A stretch of 64,000 bases of DNA from Imbricaverruca yamaguchii (taxonomy: Eukaryota > Arthropoda > Thecostraca > Neoverrucidae): contig JAOTOL010000431.1 in NCBI GenBank assembly GCA_034440575.1, positions 1 to 64,000 of the forward strand, written 5' to 3'. The first letter of the stretch is position 1; every line of letters starts with the position of its first letter. A program made the position numbers and the translations under genes. Below are positions 30,471 through 42,271 of the stretch, one piece after another. Below the pieces are notes generated by a model. It did no database searches, was not told the DNA's origin, and saw nothing but the letters and a program-made list of their open reading frames with translations.

Positions 30471-32520
30471 GTGCATTGACGACGCCGAATTGTCGAAAAG
30501 TAAATTGGCGGCAAGATATTCTGTATAAAAGTAATCGACGTAATTTGTTATAGGTCCAGGAAATCACAACCTTTTCTAGCTATCATTACCCCTTTTGGGT
30601 TAGGCCAACCTCGTGATTACCCCATATCAAATTCAGAATGCCTCATAACCAAAGTTCATTTTCAAGGTTGAGAACATGTAGTATTTCCTGCCGATATATG
30701 TGCACAGGTTTTTGGCAAATGTACACAGTACTCTCCATACTCGAGGTTTGACGAAACCCCGCTATAACCCCACCCCCACCCCTCCACAAGCCAGCGCATT
30801 ACCCCAGGTTGGGAACCCCTGTTCCGGGCCATGTAGCATAATGTTATCGTTTGCACAAAAGGTGACAACCACCAAGCCTATTCCGGATTTGGACGACGAC
30901 CACGAAAGCATTTTTTTAGCCCTGCATAGGCGCTCCAGCGAAACTTCTGTGTTTTCCACACATTTCCGATCTTAAATACCATCGAAATGGGGCAAAATCG
31001 GGTTAATTTGAAAGCTTTAAGAATACTGTCCACAAATATGAGTTGTATATTCCCTGACACTAGGATTTTTCGCTTGGACCAACGCTGACTGCATTCATGT
31101 CAAGCGCCGAAGGAATCACGCGGTACCACGGGTAGGTGCAGTATGATGAGACAGACCAACTGAAGATAACGGCCGTGAAGGAGGGGTAAGAGCAAGTAAA
31201 AGATAACTGTTGCAACATTATTACTCCCCACCCGGTGCAAGGGCGTAAAGAAGGGTGGGGGTACTGGGGGAATGTGCCCCCATGGGAAGGTGGTACCCAT
31301 CCGGCCCGGAAAATGCCCCAGCATTATATTTAAGCAACCGGCTGAGGTACCTATACTGGTTAGAAAAGCACGCCCGTATCACCCATGTGTAGATACGGAA
31401 CCTGCAGCTGGTTTTTAGGACTGTTCCATTTTTCATTCCTATACGTCTAGACCAGGAGTGTTCTTTTTGCATATTTGTGAAGGGCAAGTGCCCTCTCAGT
31501 GCTGGTTCTGTCCAATAATACTTTTAACTTTTAACTTTTAACATGGGGTACCATGGAGCATGCACTCCATCGATGTGCGGGTTCCCATTAACTTCATGCA
31601 TTATACACCCAAACAATACATAATAATAATAACAACAATAATTATTATCTATGTATATATAATAATAATAATACTAACAATATAATGTGTGTGGGTGCGT
31701 ATGTCAGCCATTTCGGGTTATGGAATGGAAATATATGGAAACCTCAATGATATATGAAAATATGATTTTGTTTCATTTGGACACGAGGGAGAGGGTTGAA
31801 ATCCACTGACTCCAGAACGATGGTGATGGGTTTGGCACCTTGCAGCGCGAAAATAAGCTGCTCATGTTCATCGTAACAGAAAATAATAATGGATACTTAC
31901 GAAAAATACTGGTCGAAATCAGGCGATTTTTGTTCTCCCTCACCTCATTTCGGTCGCTGTTAGGATCAAGCATCCTCATCCATGGCGTCCAGCACCTGCA
32001 GGCTAGAATTAGCTCCATCCAGCCGAATAGTACAAATGGCGCTTGTTATTGCTTGAATGGTGCTTATTACTAGCATCCTTAGTTCCTTAGCGAACAGCGT
32101 TGTTGGAAGAAACCATCTGGCATGCAATTAGCAGCAAAACTGTTATCATTTTTACAGTGTAGGTGATACTGAGTGCTAGGTGATGAGTATGGGTATGCGA
32201 AAAGATGAAGGACATATGCAAACATGAAAACCACAAAAAAGTACAAGTCCGCTCATCTCAGTAAACGATGTTCACACGCGACACACCTGTTTCCTAAATA
32301 ATTGAACGTTCGCTGGAATTTTGCACTGTTACACGGTTTTATTATCTGCTCAAGGTATCCACACGCATAATATTGGATGCGAATTGTTTGAACTGAAGAT
32401 GCGTCAAGTCATGATGACAAATTGTGTATGCTGTATTATGCAGTTGTGTTTTCCAAGATATCACATATTAAGCTTAAGCACACAAGGCCTTCAGTCCCTC
32501 TGTATACATGGGGAATCCTA
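30471..32520. other. Unassigned DNA
   Basis: No gene was recognised. Contains CTTTTAA repeats near 31520 and an AAT-rich microsatellite at about 31617-31680. Confidence 0.4.
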
Positions 32521-32524
32521 CTAC

Positions 32525-32765
32525 TGCAGACAGTGAGATGACCTCTAACAGACGTAGCTTATCTCCCTGTTCCTGCAGACAGTGACAGGACTTTTAACAG
32601 ACGTAGCACATCTGCCTGCGCCTTGTAAACACTGGCATGACCTCCAACAGGCATAGCACATCTGCCTGCGCCTATAAAATATTGACAGGACCCCGAACAG
32701 ACGTAGCACATCTGCCTGCGCCTGCAGACAGCGAACCTCCAGCAGACGTGGCTCAACTCCTGGCC
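32525..32765. repeat. Minisatellite, ~50-bp unit, ~5 copies
   Basis: ACAGACGTAGCACATCTGCC recurs at about 50-base steps (near 32549, 32598, 32648, 32698, 32744). First of six arrays in this cluster. Confidence 0.88.
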
Positions 32766-32782
32766 GCTCCCGAAGACAGTGC

Positions 32783-33925
32783 CAGCTGCTGCGGGCTGCA
32801 GCTCCCGCTCCTGTACGCAGTAGCCAGCTGCTGCGGGCTGCAGCTCCCGCTCCTGTACGCAGTAGCCAGCTGCTGCGGGCTGCAGCTCCCGCTCATGTAC
32901 GCAGTAGCCAGCTGCTGCGGGCCGCAGCTCCCGCTCCTGTACGCAGTAGCCAGCCGCCCGGGCTGCAGCTCCCGCTCCTGTACGCAGTAGCCAGCTGCTG
33001 CGGGCCGCAGCTCCCGCTCCTGTACGCAGTAGCCAGCTGCTGCGGGCCGCAGCCCCCGCTCATGTACGCAGTAGCCAGCTGCTGCGGGCCGCAGCCCCCG
33101 CTCCTGTACGCAGTAGCCAGCCGCCCGGGCCGCAGCTCCCGCTCCTGTACGCAGTAGCCAGCTGCTGCGGGCCGCAGCTCCCGCTCCTGTACGCAGTAGC
33201 CAGCTGCTGCGGGCCGCAGCTCCCGCTCCTGTACGCAGTAGCCAGCTGCTGGGGGCCGCAGCTCCCGCTCATGTACGCAGTAGCCAGCCGCCCGGGCCGC
33301 AGCTCCCGCTCCTGTACGCAGTAGCCAGCCGCTGCGGGCCGCAGCTCCCGCTCCTGTACGCAGTAGCCAGCCGCCCGGGCCGCAGCTCCCGCTCCTGTAC
33401 GCAGTAGCCAGCTGCTGCGGGCCGCAGCTCCCGCTCCTGTACGCAGTAGCCAGCTGCTGCGGGCCGCAGCTCCCGCTCCTGTACGCAGTAGCCAGCCGCC
33501 CGGGCCGCGGCTCCCGCTCCTGTACGCAGTAGCCAGCCGCCCGGGCCGCAGCTCCCGCTCCTGTACGCAGTAGCCAGCCGCCCGGGCCGCAGCTCCCGCT
33601 CATGTACGCAGTAGCCAGCCGCCCGGGCCGCAGCTCCCGCTCCTGTACGCAGTAGCCAGCCGCCCGGGCCGCAGCTCCCGCTCCTGTACGCAGTAGCCAG
33701 CCGCCCGGGCCGCAGCTCCCGCTCATGTACGCAGTAGCCAGCCGCCCGGGCCGCAGCTCCCGCTCATGTACGCAGTAGCCAGCCGCCCGGGCCGCAGCTC
33801 CCGCTCCTGTACGCAGTAGCCAGCCGCCCGGGCCGCAGCTCCCGCTCATGTACGCAGTAGCCAGCCGCCCGGGCCGCAGCTCCCGCTCATGTACGCAGTA
33901 GCCAGCCGCCCGGGCCGGTGCCGGC
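32783..33925. repeat. Minisatellite, mixed 41/42-bp units, ~27 copies
   Basis: Units contain CAGCTCCCGCTCCTGTACGC. A 42-bp type (CAGCTGCTGCGGGC) dominates the first half and a 41-bp type (CAGCCGCCCGGGC) the second. The 41-bp units rotate the reading frame, yet all frames stay open, producing a 318-codon shadow ORF on the minus strand. Confidence 0.97.
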
Positions 33926-34054
33926 TAGTAAATGATGTGTGCAAGGGGCACGTGTACCTGCTGCTGGCCGGCTGTCTCGTCTGGCCCGGCTACCGTCCTG
34001 GCCGGCGGCGACGCCGTCTGATCCTCACGCGCCTCCCGGGCCGGCGCCGGCACC

Positions 34055-34832
34055 GTTTGCCCAGCACGTGTCGCTCCGTCCTGCTGCGGTGCCGTATGCC
34101 CAGCACGTGTCGCTCCGTCCTGCTGCGGTGCCGTATGCCCAGCACGTGTCGCTCCGTCCTGCTGCGGTGCCGTATGCCCAGCACGCGTCGCTCCGTCCTG
34201 CTGCGGTGCCGTATGCCCAGCACGTGTCGCTCCGTCCTGCTGCGGTGCCGTATGCCCAGCACGTGTCGCTCCGTCCTGCTGCGGTGCCGTATGCCCAGCA
34301 CGTGTCGCTCCGTCATGCTGAGGTGCCGTATGCCCAGCACGTGTCGCTCCGTCCTGCTGCGGTGCCGTATGCCCAGCACGTGTCGCTCCGTCCTGCTGCG
34401 GTGCCGTATGCCCAGCACGTGTCTCTCCGTCCTGCTGCGGTGCCGTATGCCCAGCACGTGTCGCTCCGTCCTGCTGCGGTGCCGTATGCCCAGCACGTGT
34501 CGCTCCGTCCTGCTGCGGTGCCGTATGCCCAGCACGTGTCGCTCCGTCCTGCTGCGGTGCCGTATGCCCAGCACGTGTCGCTCCGTCCTGCTGCGGTGCC
34601 GTTTGCCCAGCACGTGTCGCTCCGTCCTGCTGCGGTGCCGTATGCCCAGCACGTGTCTCTCCGTCCTGCTGCGGTGCCGTATGCCCAGCACGTGTCGCTC
34701 CGTCCTGCTGCGGTGCCGTATGCCCAGCACGTGTCGCTCCGTCCTGCTGCGGTGCCGTATGCCCAGCACGTGTCGCTCCGTCCTGCTGCGGTGCCGTATG
34801 CCCAGCACGTGTCTCTCCGTCCTGCTGCGGCT
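34055..34832. repeat. Minisatellite, 39-bp unit, 20 copies, one CACGTG per unit
   Basis: The unit contains CCGTATGCCCAGCACGTGTC then GCTCCGTCCTGCTGCGGTG. Nearly every copy keeps the E-box CACGTG, while one has CACGCG. As 39 is divisible by three, two plus-strand frames and one minus-strand frame stay open for 270-370 codons. These peptides are repetitive and not considered proteins. Confidence 0.97.
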
Positions 34833-34835
34833 CGG

Positions 34836-35800
34836 TGGAGTCGGCCGCCGCCGCCGCCGGCTCAGCTATGGTGGCCTGACGGCGGGACCGGGTCAGTCGC
34901 CCGCCTGTTCATGGTATTTCGCTTTGTTCGTGCCATTATTATTGCACATCCCATGTCCCTTGAGGTCCCGAGGTGCGTGCAATCGGAATAAAATTGATTG
35001 CACTCAATAAGTGTCGAAATTCGTAGACTTAAAAAATGGGATAGGTGCGCCCCCTCAAAATCTGCTTATTCCGTCCCTTGACGTAAATCCTAGGTACGAC
35101 ACACTATGTCGATATATAATGCACAGGTTTTTGATATTATATCACCTGGTACCAAAATAAAATAAATAAAGACCTGAATGTGTGTACAAAACGAAATTGT
35201 AGAAGTTCCTATTTTCGGGAAAAGTGTCCTATGTTTTATTAGGTGAAAATTGATATGATCGGGCTTGCATATCGGGCGATGTAAGAGTGTTAACACCTCT
35301 TGCATCGGCGAAAACAGCATAGGTATTTGTATGTTTAAAAAGTTAAGTGGGCTTGGTAAAAGTTACTGAGCAAAACAAACTCCAAGTAACAGGGTTCACG
35401 AGGCAATTATAAATATCGTAGATGATCAGATATTATATCAGTTCAAAAAGTACTGTAGTGTTCCATGTTACCGATACTTCTATACGTTCCATAAGTCCCA
35501 CACATCAGCCGCGGAATATAAGGATTTGTTCAATGGGAAGACAGTAAAGTAGTCTGATTTAGTCAACCCTGGCTTTTACTATCGCTGGGCTTATATGACC
35601 CACTGGATACATCTCCACCCAGATTATGCGTATGCAGTCTTAAGGAGTTGCACGTTATCGGGATGCAACGGGGGAGGGAGTTGCTGACCTGAGTGTCGAC
35701 GTCCACTGCGCTGATGTCGGGCAGGCCGAAGAAGGGGTTCGCTACCGCCTTGCCGTCCGGAGTGATGCAGATAACACTGCCTGTTGCGAGCGGGCTCGTC
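34836..35800. other. Unassigned DNA
   Basis: No gene or repeat was recognised apart from GCC-rich sequence directly after the array. Confidence 0.4.
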
Positions 35801-35804
35801 GGGC

Positions 35805-36020
35805 TCTGTAACAGCAGGAGTGAAGCGTCGGCATGGCCGAGTTTTGGAGCGGAAGGAGTGAAGCGTCAGCATGGGCGGGTTTTGGAGTTGAAGGAATGAG
35901 AGGCCATCATGGCTGGGTTTTGGAGCGGAAGGAGTGAGAGATCATCATGGCCATGTTGTGGAGCGGAAGGAGTGAAAGGTTATCATTGCTGGATTTTTGA
36001 GCGGAAGGAGTGAGAGGTCA
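35805..36020. repeat. Minisatellite, 38-bp unit, 5-6 copies
   Basis: GGAGCGGAAGGAGTGA recurs at 38-base steps (near 35853, 35891, 35929, 35967, 36005). Confidence 0.9.
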
Positions 36021-36040
36021 GCGTGGTCGGGATCGTGACA

Positions 36041-36225
36041 GTGACAGTTCGATGACTAGTGTATGACGGGTTGGTGACGGGTGTGTCGGCCGATGATCTT
36101 CTTAAGGCCGGAATGGGTCCAGGGACAGACCTGTCGCTCAGTGACAGTTCGATGACTAGTGTATGACGGGTTGGTGACGGGTGTGTCGGCCGATGATCTT
36201 CTTAAGGCCGGAATGGGTCCAGGGT
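36041..36225. repeat. Direct repeat, two ~84-bp copies at 100-bp spacing
   Basis: GTGACAGTTCGATGACTAGT starts at 36041 and again at 36141. The copies are essentially identical through GGAATGGGTCCAGGG. Confidence 0.97.
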
Positions 36226-36954
36226 CGGATCCAGAAGTTTAACTTGGAGGTGTAATGAAAAATGTTCTCAGATTTCTAAAAAAGACCATTCATCAGATTT
36301 GAACAGCAAGCATTCGTGGGGTACGTTTAAGACAATATTTGTGTCAGTGTTTTATGATATCGAGAAAATGTTACTAGTGAAAAAAAAAATCGGTCAAAAT
36401 CGGCATCCTGGGTTTCCATGGCCCCATTGCCCCCACCCGTGGATCCGCCTCTGAAGGCGACCAAGAAAAAAGTTAACTATCGAGACGGTTTTTTCTGGTT
36501 TCGCGCGGTGCAAACGCCAACACTTCTTGCTTGATCTGGTGTATTTTTGTTATGGGGCACCACCCCCAATCTCTGTTCCCAACCACTTATGCCGATTATC
36601 ATGAAACCCATCAAACCCCGATTGGCGGTGAGCCGAAACTGCACCGGAAGTGTGTCGCGCTCCTCACGTCATCCTCGCCAGTCCACTGTTCGCTGTACAT
36701 CGGGTTGATGAAGGAGCGGCTGAGCCCGGGATCGGCTGCGGCATCAAGCATTGGTGCCTCGCCGGAGCCGTCCGATGAAGCACACTCCTGCTGCTCCTGC
36801 TCCTGTTCCTGCTGCCGGTCGCCTGGCAGCTCCTGTACCTGCTCAGCCCGCTGCCCCAGTTCCACCTAGCCAGGACAATATGGTCGGTGAACAGGCGTCA
36901 GCACGAGACCAGGAGTGGCCAAGCCCACATTATACGCGTCGCCCAGGCGCGGCC
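36226..36954. other. Unassigned DNA
   Basis: Contains a CTGCTCCTG-rich stretch at about 36785-36845. No gene was supported. Confidence 0.4.
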
Positions 36955-37575
36955 ACATCCACACAACTGGAACTACTACCGACCGGTCCACACCACAACT
37001 GGAACTACTACCGACCAGTCCACACCACAACTGGCACCACTACCGACTAGTGCAGACCACAACTGGCACCACTACCGACGAGTCCAAGTCACAACTGGCA
37101 CCATTACCACCCAGCCCAGACCACAACTGGCACTACTACCGACCAGTCCAGACCACCACTAGAACCAATATCGACCAGTCCAGGCCACAACTGGCACCAC
37201 TACCGACGAGTCCAAGTCACAACTGGCACCATTACCACCCAGCCCAGACCACAACTGGCACTACTACCGACCAGTCCAGACCACCACTAGCACCAATATC
37301 GACCAGTCCAGGCCACAACTGGCACCACTACCGACCAGTCCAGACCACAACTGGCACCAATATCGACCAGTCCACACCACAACTGGCACCAATATCGACC
37401 AGTCCACACCACAACTGGCACCAATATCGACCAGTCCACACCACAACTGGCACCAATATCGACCAGTCCACACCACAACTGGCACCAATATCGACCAGTC
37501 CACACCACAACTGGCACCACTACCGACCAGTCCAGACAACTGGCACCACTATCGACCAGTCCAGACCACACCCGT
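36955..37575. repeat. Minisatellite, 32-bp unit, ~19 copies
   Basis: The unit holds CGACCAGTCCACACCACAAC followed by TGGCACCAATAT. Three frames rotate through the array. A block near 37070-37150 is repeated as a higher-order unit near 37190-37270. Confidence 0.97.
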
Positions 37576-38450
37576 CACCAGGAGTGTTCATGTCAGCACT
37601 ATACCCGTCACGAAGCGTGTCCACGTCAACACCACACCCGTCACCAGGTGTGTCCACAAGGGTAGAACGTCAGAGACGATGTATTTTTCCGGAAAAACCG
37701 CATGATGTGTTTTGCCTTTGGTCATAAGGAACATGAAACATATTTTTTTATTAAATATTTCAAATTTTGGCTGCGCAAAAACGCACTTTAAAATCCAAGA
37801 TGTACCGAAAAATATGCTAAATGTGTTCTCATTTCCTTCCTAATTAAGATAGAACCATGAAACAAGTTATATTATGTTGCACGGAACGACATGAATCCAT
37901 TGATACCAACCATGATGACCTAAAGTCACGAGTTCTCGCTCCAGGTCAGGTCATTGAACTCAATCTGGCCAAAGATCACCATTTTTGTAACTTTCCGGAG
38001 TTTATCTTGTGACTGTTACGGAAGAAATGAACACAATTTGGAATAGATTACCGATATGGCTACTGCGCAGCTTGTGATATCTAATGTGGCATTTCTTCTC
38101 AAGGCCGGAGGTCACGAGAGGTTAAAGTTCAGAGGTCACAGGTCAAATTCGGAGTGTCCGAGATTCCCGGTTGGGAAGTTCTAGACGTAAATTTAAGTAC
38201 AGAATTCGAATCTACCACTCAAAATTATCATAGCTGATTATCAATCATGCTTCATGTGAAACATTATAGGAATGGCACATACGACTATATTTATCATTAA
38301 CAAGAGTGTAAGTCATATATCGAACGGTCACAGGTGATATATTTGTAACAGACGACAGGACAAAAAACACGCCATGGGGAAAGAGGTCTATCGGGTTACA
38401 ATCACAGACAGCTGCTATCAGTAATGCTACTGTACGCATGTTACGTTTGC
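37576..38450. other. Unassigned DNA
   Basis: No gene was recognised. AT-rich, with scattered AGGTCA-like half sites at 37910-38160 that I do not interpret. Confidence 0.35.
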
Positions 38451-38457
38451 TTTCTCC

Positions 38458-39113
38458 CTACTCCTCCATGATCATTCGCATTCGCATCATGTCACGTTTA
38501 GTAACAAGCACTGGCAGCAGCTCCCTGTGAATGGCTCGATCGCAAATAAATTTGTATCGGCGGTCGAACCCGTACACTGCGGCAGATGCCGCCGTTACCT
38601 TCTTCACTATGCGCTCGGTGCCCTGCGTATGAGCAGCACAGGTGGGAGCAATCATCGGAGCTTTAATGAACTTCTTCACCTGATCGCTGCTGAGACCGCA
38701 GGTGAGCACCGGCTCATGTGCATTATTCCAGTCTATCAGTTCCTCTAGCTTGGTGGCGCTCTCGTTCAGCTTGGGCTTTCTCATTTCCCTGACAGACATG
38801 TCCCCTCGATCATCGCCCTTGCGCAGCTGGATGATTTTGGCGACACCAAACTCCCGCTCGGTGCGGCTGCTGCCGCACACCATCGATTGCAGTATCGCCT
38901 CACTGTGTGCAAACCCCGCGCCACGCTTGATGTGTGGTGCGACAGCGTCCTGAACCATCCAATCCTGTTGTTGGAGGCATCGAAGGGCCGTGATCAAGGC
39001 GATATACGACGTGACGTCATCCTTACTGCGCAACTTTCTGCGCATGTCGCTTAATAACGTTATCTGGGGAACACCTGGCCTGGGCCCAGCCGCTGATACA
39101 TTACCAAAGATAT
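38458..39113 (-). pseudogene. C-terminal part of the hAT-like transposase family
   Basis: The minus-strand frame is open for 248 codons to a stop at 38458. From about residue 34 it aligns with codons ~557-727 of the 20503-22686 transposase: VAPHIKRGAGFAHSEAIL matches VQPVIQRNSYWCHPEVVL, then KLEELIDWNNAHEPVLT, an LS..-FI.AP stretch with a conserved TxRxVKxVTxAS block, and a final ..PVL..K-x-D/M region. The catalytic core is absent. Several CAG sites near 39070-39115 on this strand could be acceptors, so it may be a 3' exon. No stop interrupts the conserved part, unlike the 20-kb copy. Function here is unknown: fragment, relic or host-adopted piece. Confidence 0.7.
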
Positions 39114-39204
39114 GTAACGTATGCACACTGCGGTATTGAAAGTGATGATTGAAGAGGTGAAAGTTCAAAATGAAGAATATTTTGGTTCTGGAAAGGATCT
39201 CCAA

Positions 39205-40780
39205 TACCTTTCATATGCATATTATACCCGAAAAAGGCCGAAGAATCAGAGGCGTCAGAGCGTCTCAAAAAGTGCGGGCCCAAACCATTTTTCACGTTGC
39301 TTCTTACCCTGCATCGCCCTAGCATTGACGATAAGCTTTCGCGAAAAGAGTGGGGGAGTACGTACGCAAAGAATAAACAACTTGCCACTGCGAAACGCGG
39401 GAAAGACGTATTCAAAGCTTGGGAGTCGCAATGGTGGCACTACGTGGGGAGAGGGCGAGTCCACATCTTGGGTCATATTTACCATTTGACTCATGGTATT
39501 GTGTGGCAAAAGTGACCAAAGCACCTTTTCATCCCCTTGATTTAGAGGGCATGGGAGAGGACAATTTTCTTTTCAGATTTCCAAAACCATGGAAGACTCG
39601 TCTCAGCCAGACGCTCATTTGCATTGGGGGATCCGTGACCCTGCGCATCGAACCAGCAACAGGGGCAGAACTAAAAAAAAACGATTGACGGGACGAAACG
39701 CAGAGAAATAACCGGAAGACCTTCAGTTGAGAATCCCGCCCTCGTGTTCTATGCTAAAATATGAAATGTTTGGGTAGGTTCACGAAAGTTTTAAAGCGGG
39801 CTCAATCCCCTGAAAAAGGTACGTAAAGTTCCGCTCTGGTTAGCGCGCTACATTCAGAGGACGGGCTGGAAGCACGGAGCACCAAAAGCGGTGCGGCATT
39901 CATGCATTGGTGACATTCCCTAGCAATACGTTGAGGACTAGATTCTGATTATTCCAAAACACGTCTTCACTTTGTGTTGTCGACCTAGCCGACTTCGGTG
40001 CTAGTTCCGGTTCAGAACATGAATGGAGGATCGCAATCAAAGTTCGTGGAGCAAACGGTGTTTTGTATGTGAGTATCTCCAATCAAATCAATGACAGGCT
40101 ACACGACAAACATCAACAACAATGCAGTATCATGCGCCACACCTGCCCCATAACAGTACCAGAGCCAAGGGCAGCGCCAAGTGCCGCCAGGACGGGTCGG
40201 CACAGGGGGCGTCGCCAATCCGCCCCTGGTCACAAATGCAGCAGTAAAGCCAGGATCAACAAGCCAGCAAACAAAGCAAGGATGTCAGATGGCATACGAT
40301 GTGCACACAGGATGTACAATAATCCAGCATTTATATAACACAATACAAACTACAAGACTCCCTGCAATTTAATGTGATAAGATAGTGTGGTCGTGGGGCG
40401 ATTCAGTTGTCCTGTCGTGGTGGTTGTATAGTAGATGGGCGATTTGTGGTGCGCCAACTACTTTACTTAGGTTATTTTGAGCCCAACGAGTTGTCTCGCA
40501 AAAATATGAGCGCACTCCCTGACGTCAGTGTTCACCTGTACTACCTTCGTACAATACAAATACGCATGAACAAGGTGATAAGGCAGTACTGATACGTAAG
40601 CGTCGGTCCATGACTAGCGCATTAATGCATCTAGCAACTCTGCCTTTTGTGAAAGCTGGTGGAAAAGGCACGACATTAACAATGGTTACCATCGCCGTGG
40701 ATTCCACCTACTCAGAATGAATTAAAATACGAAGGTGATTAATGCAATTGTATTAAATAACTTCTTGCCCAGATGATATC
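39205..40780. other. Unassigned DNA
   Basis: Several short ORFs overlap on both strands at 39100-39690 without recognisable features. No gene was called. The 5' LTR expected upstream of the Gypsy element was not found here. Confidence 0.35.
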
Positions 40781-40782
40781 CC

Positions 40783-41127
40783 TTGGTAATTTGTATTACG
40801 CTCATACTGCGCGGTCGCACATCAAATGCGCCAAGCCTGCCCCGAATTCTTTATGCCAAGGAGGGCGTCAAGAAAATTTGTCATCCATCATACCAAGCGG
40901 CTCTCTACCGGCACTTCTTGGTCGGCTTATCGGCGGAGGAAAAGCGCCTCATTTCGCGTCAAGTGGCGTTTACTTTCGAGTCTGCAGTCAAGGAGTTAAC
41001 TCGGGAGGAACAACTGGCCGAACTCTGCGGCACAGCGTCATCCGTCAACGATCGTGAGCACACAGTAACCTGGGCAGAGTATGCTGGGATCTCTGCTGAG
41101 TCTCCACACCCAATCGGAACGCCATAG
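40783..41127 (+). pseudogene. Possible gag remnant of the Gypsy-like element
   Basis: The frame is open for 114 codons. Its middle part is helical and charged (ALYRHFLVGLSAEEKRLISRQ), reminiscent of the C-terminal capsid region of gag. The start and end are not conserved features, so the assignment depends mainly on position upstream of the zinc knuckle. Confidence 0.4.
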
Positions 41128-41439
41128 AGATCTTCATCTCCTCCGTGGCGCCGTACCACGGACGGAGACTGCACCAGGGCCGCGGGCAGAGCGGCCGGCG
41201 CAGGACGGGATCGCTGTCGCCGTAGTTCTCCGGCTGCGCCGCGGAGTGGCGCTGCCGGCGCGGCTCATGCTTGGGGTAGAGCATGGGAGGCCAGCAGAGG
41301 CCGGGAGCAGCGTGGCGGCTCACCGGCGCCGGCACGGGTGCGGGAGAGCGATGCGGGCACGGCCGGCCGGCCTGAGCTGAGAACAGCCGACCACGGCCAA
41401 TCGCGCAGTCCGGACCGGCAGACGAGTGAACGGCAGGCC

Positions 41440-41937
41440 ATCCAGTGCTAGGCTTGTCGCGGCTTCGGCCACCTCAAAAGGCACTGCACAAACGGACAAG
41501 GGGGCAGGCTGGCGGAAGGTTGGTGAACCTTCCCATAGCTCGGGTTGCAATCAATGGATTTGCGGTAAGTGATGCCTTAATAGACAGTGGTAGCCAACTG
41601 AGTATGATTGACAGCCGTGCTTTTGGCATCATTGCTCCGAACTCGCCATTGAAGCCACCTGCCCGTCTTGTTTCCGTCTCTGGGCATGCTTTGAAAGCTC
41701 TGGGCACAACGCAACCTTCCCAAGAGCAAGGCTGCGTTGTCCGGGGATGATCACTGGGAACTTGAAAGTGAGCTTGTCGTTGTAGAAAATTTGATTCATG
41801 ATGCTGTCTTGGGATTGAACTTTTTATCGGCGCACAAGGCCGTGATTGATTGTTCTCCGACGCGCGAGGTTAAGCTAAAGCTGAGAATAAAAAACCTGTC
41901 TCTGTCCCGCCACATACGGCTGTTTGCCTGGCTATAA
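41440..41937 (+). pseudogene. Zinc knuckle and aspartic protease of the Gypsy-like element
   Basis: A CCHC knuckle (C-x2-C-x4-H-x4-C) lies at about 41447-41488 and contains an in-frame TAG (41450-41452) between its first two cysteines. The protease follows, with the active-site block ALIDSGSQLSMID at about 41578-41616. Frame shifts at 41737-41750, where a 13-bp-arm hairpin (41706-41740) sits, and the protease C-terminal block DAVLGLNFLSAHKAVID continues in the next frame (41737-41937). The protease would release gag-pol products. This copy cannot. Confidence 0.75.
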
Positions 41938-42129
41938 AGGTTGATCAGAAACTTTCATGCGAGTCGGAATATTTGTTGATCGGCCAGCGTTCCAATAATC
42001 TCGAGATTTCCGATTCTCTGTTGAAACCTTTCTCAGAAACGGAGATTCCGCTGTACGTGCGTAGTCGTTCTGATCGCACCGTGACGCTGCGTAGGCGCAG
42101 CGTGATAGGGCACGCGGAACGCGTTGAGA

Positions 42130-42172
42130 ACATTATAAGAACATTATGAGAACATTATGAGAACATTATATA
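42130..42172. repeat. Short tandem repeat, 11-bp unit, 4 copies
   Basis: GAGAACATTAT-like units in the gap between protease and reverse transcriptase of the Gypsy-like element. It probably arose by slippage. Confidence 0.85.
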
Positions 42173-42271
42173 CGCCGTATAAACCCAACCTCAGTCCAGG
42201 CGGGCCCTGTGACGCAAAGGCCCAGGTAAACGCCGTGTCAGCTGACGACGGTAAGTTTGTTGGCCTGACGA

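Noticed and set aside
32893..33849. 318-codon minus-strand ORF
   Set aside because: Produced by a GC-rich 41/42-bp minisatellite. The same peptide appears in rotating frames and has no non-repetitive part.
33889..35010. Plus-strand ORFs of 373 and 350 codons and a minus-strand ORF of 272 codons
   Set aside because: All three are readings of the 39-bp minisatellite. Open frames on both strands at once indicate composition, not coding.
36915..37727. 270-codon plus-strand ORF
   Set aside because: A reading of the 32-bp minisatellite with a 32-residue periodic peptide.
39205..40782. 5' LTR of the Gypsy-like element
   Set aside because: No TGTTAGAC start or other similarity to the sequence after 45578 was seen.
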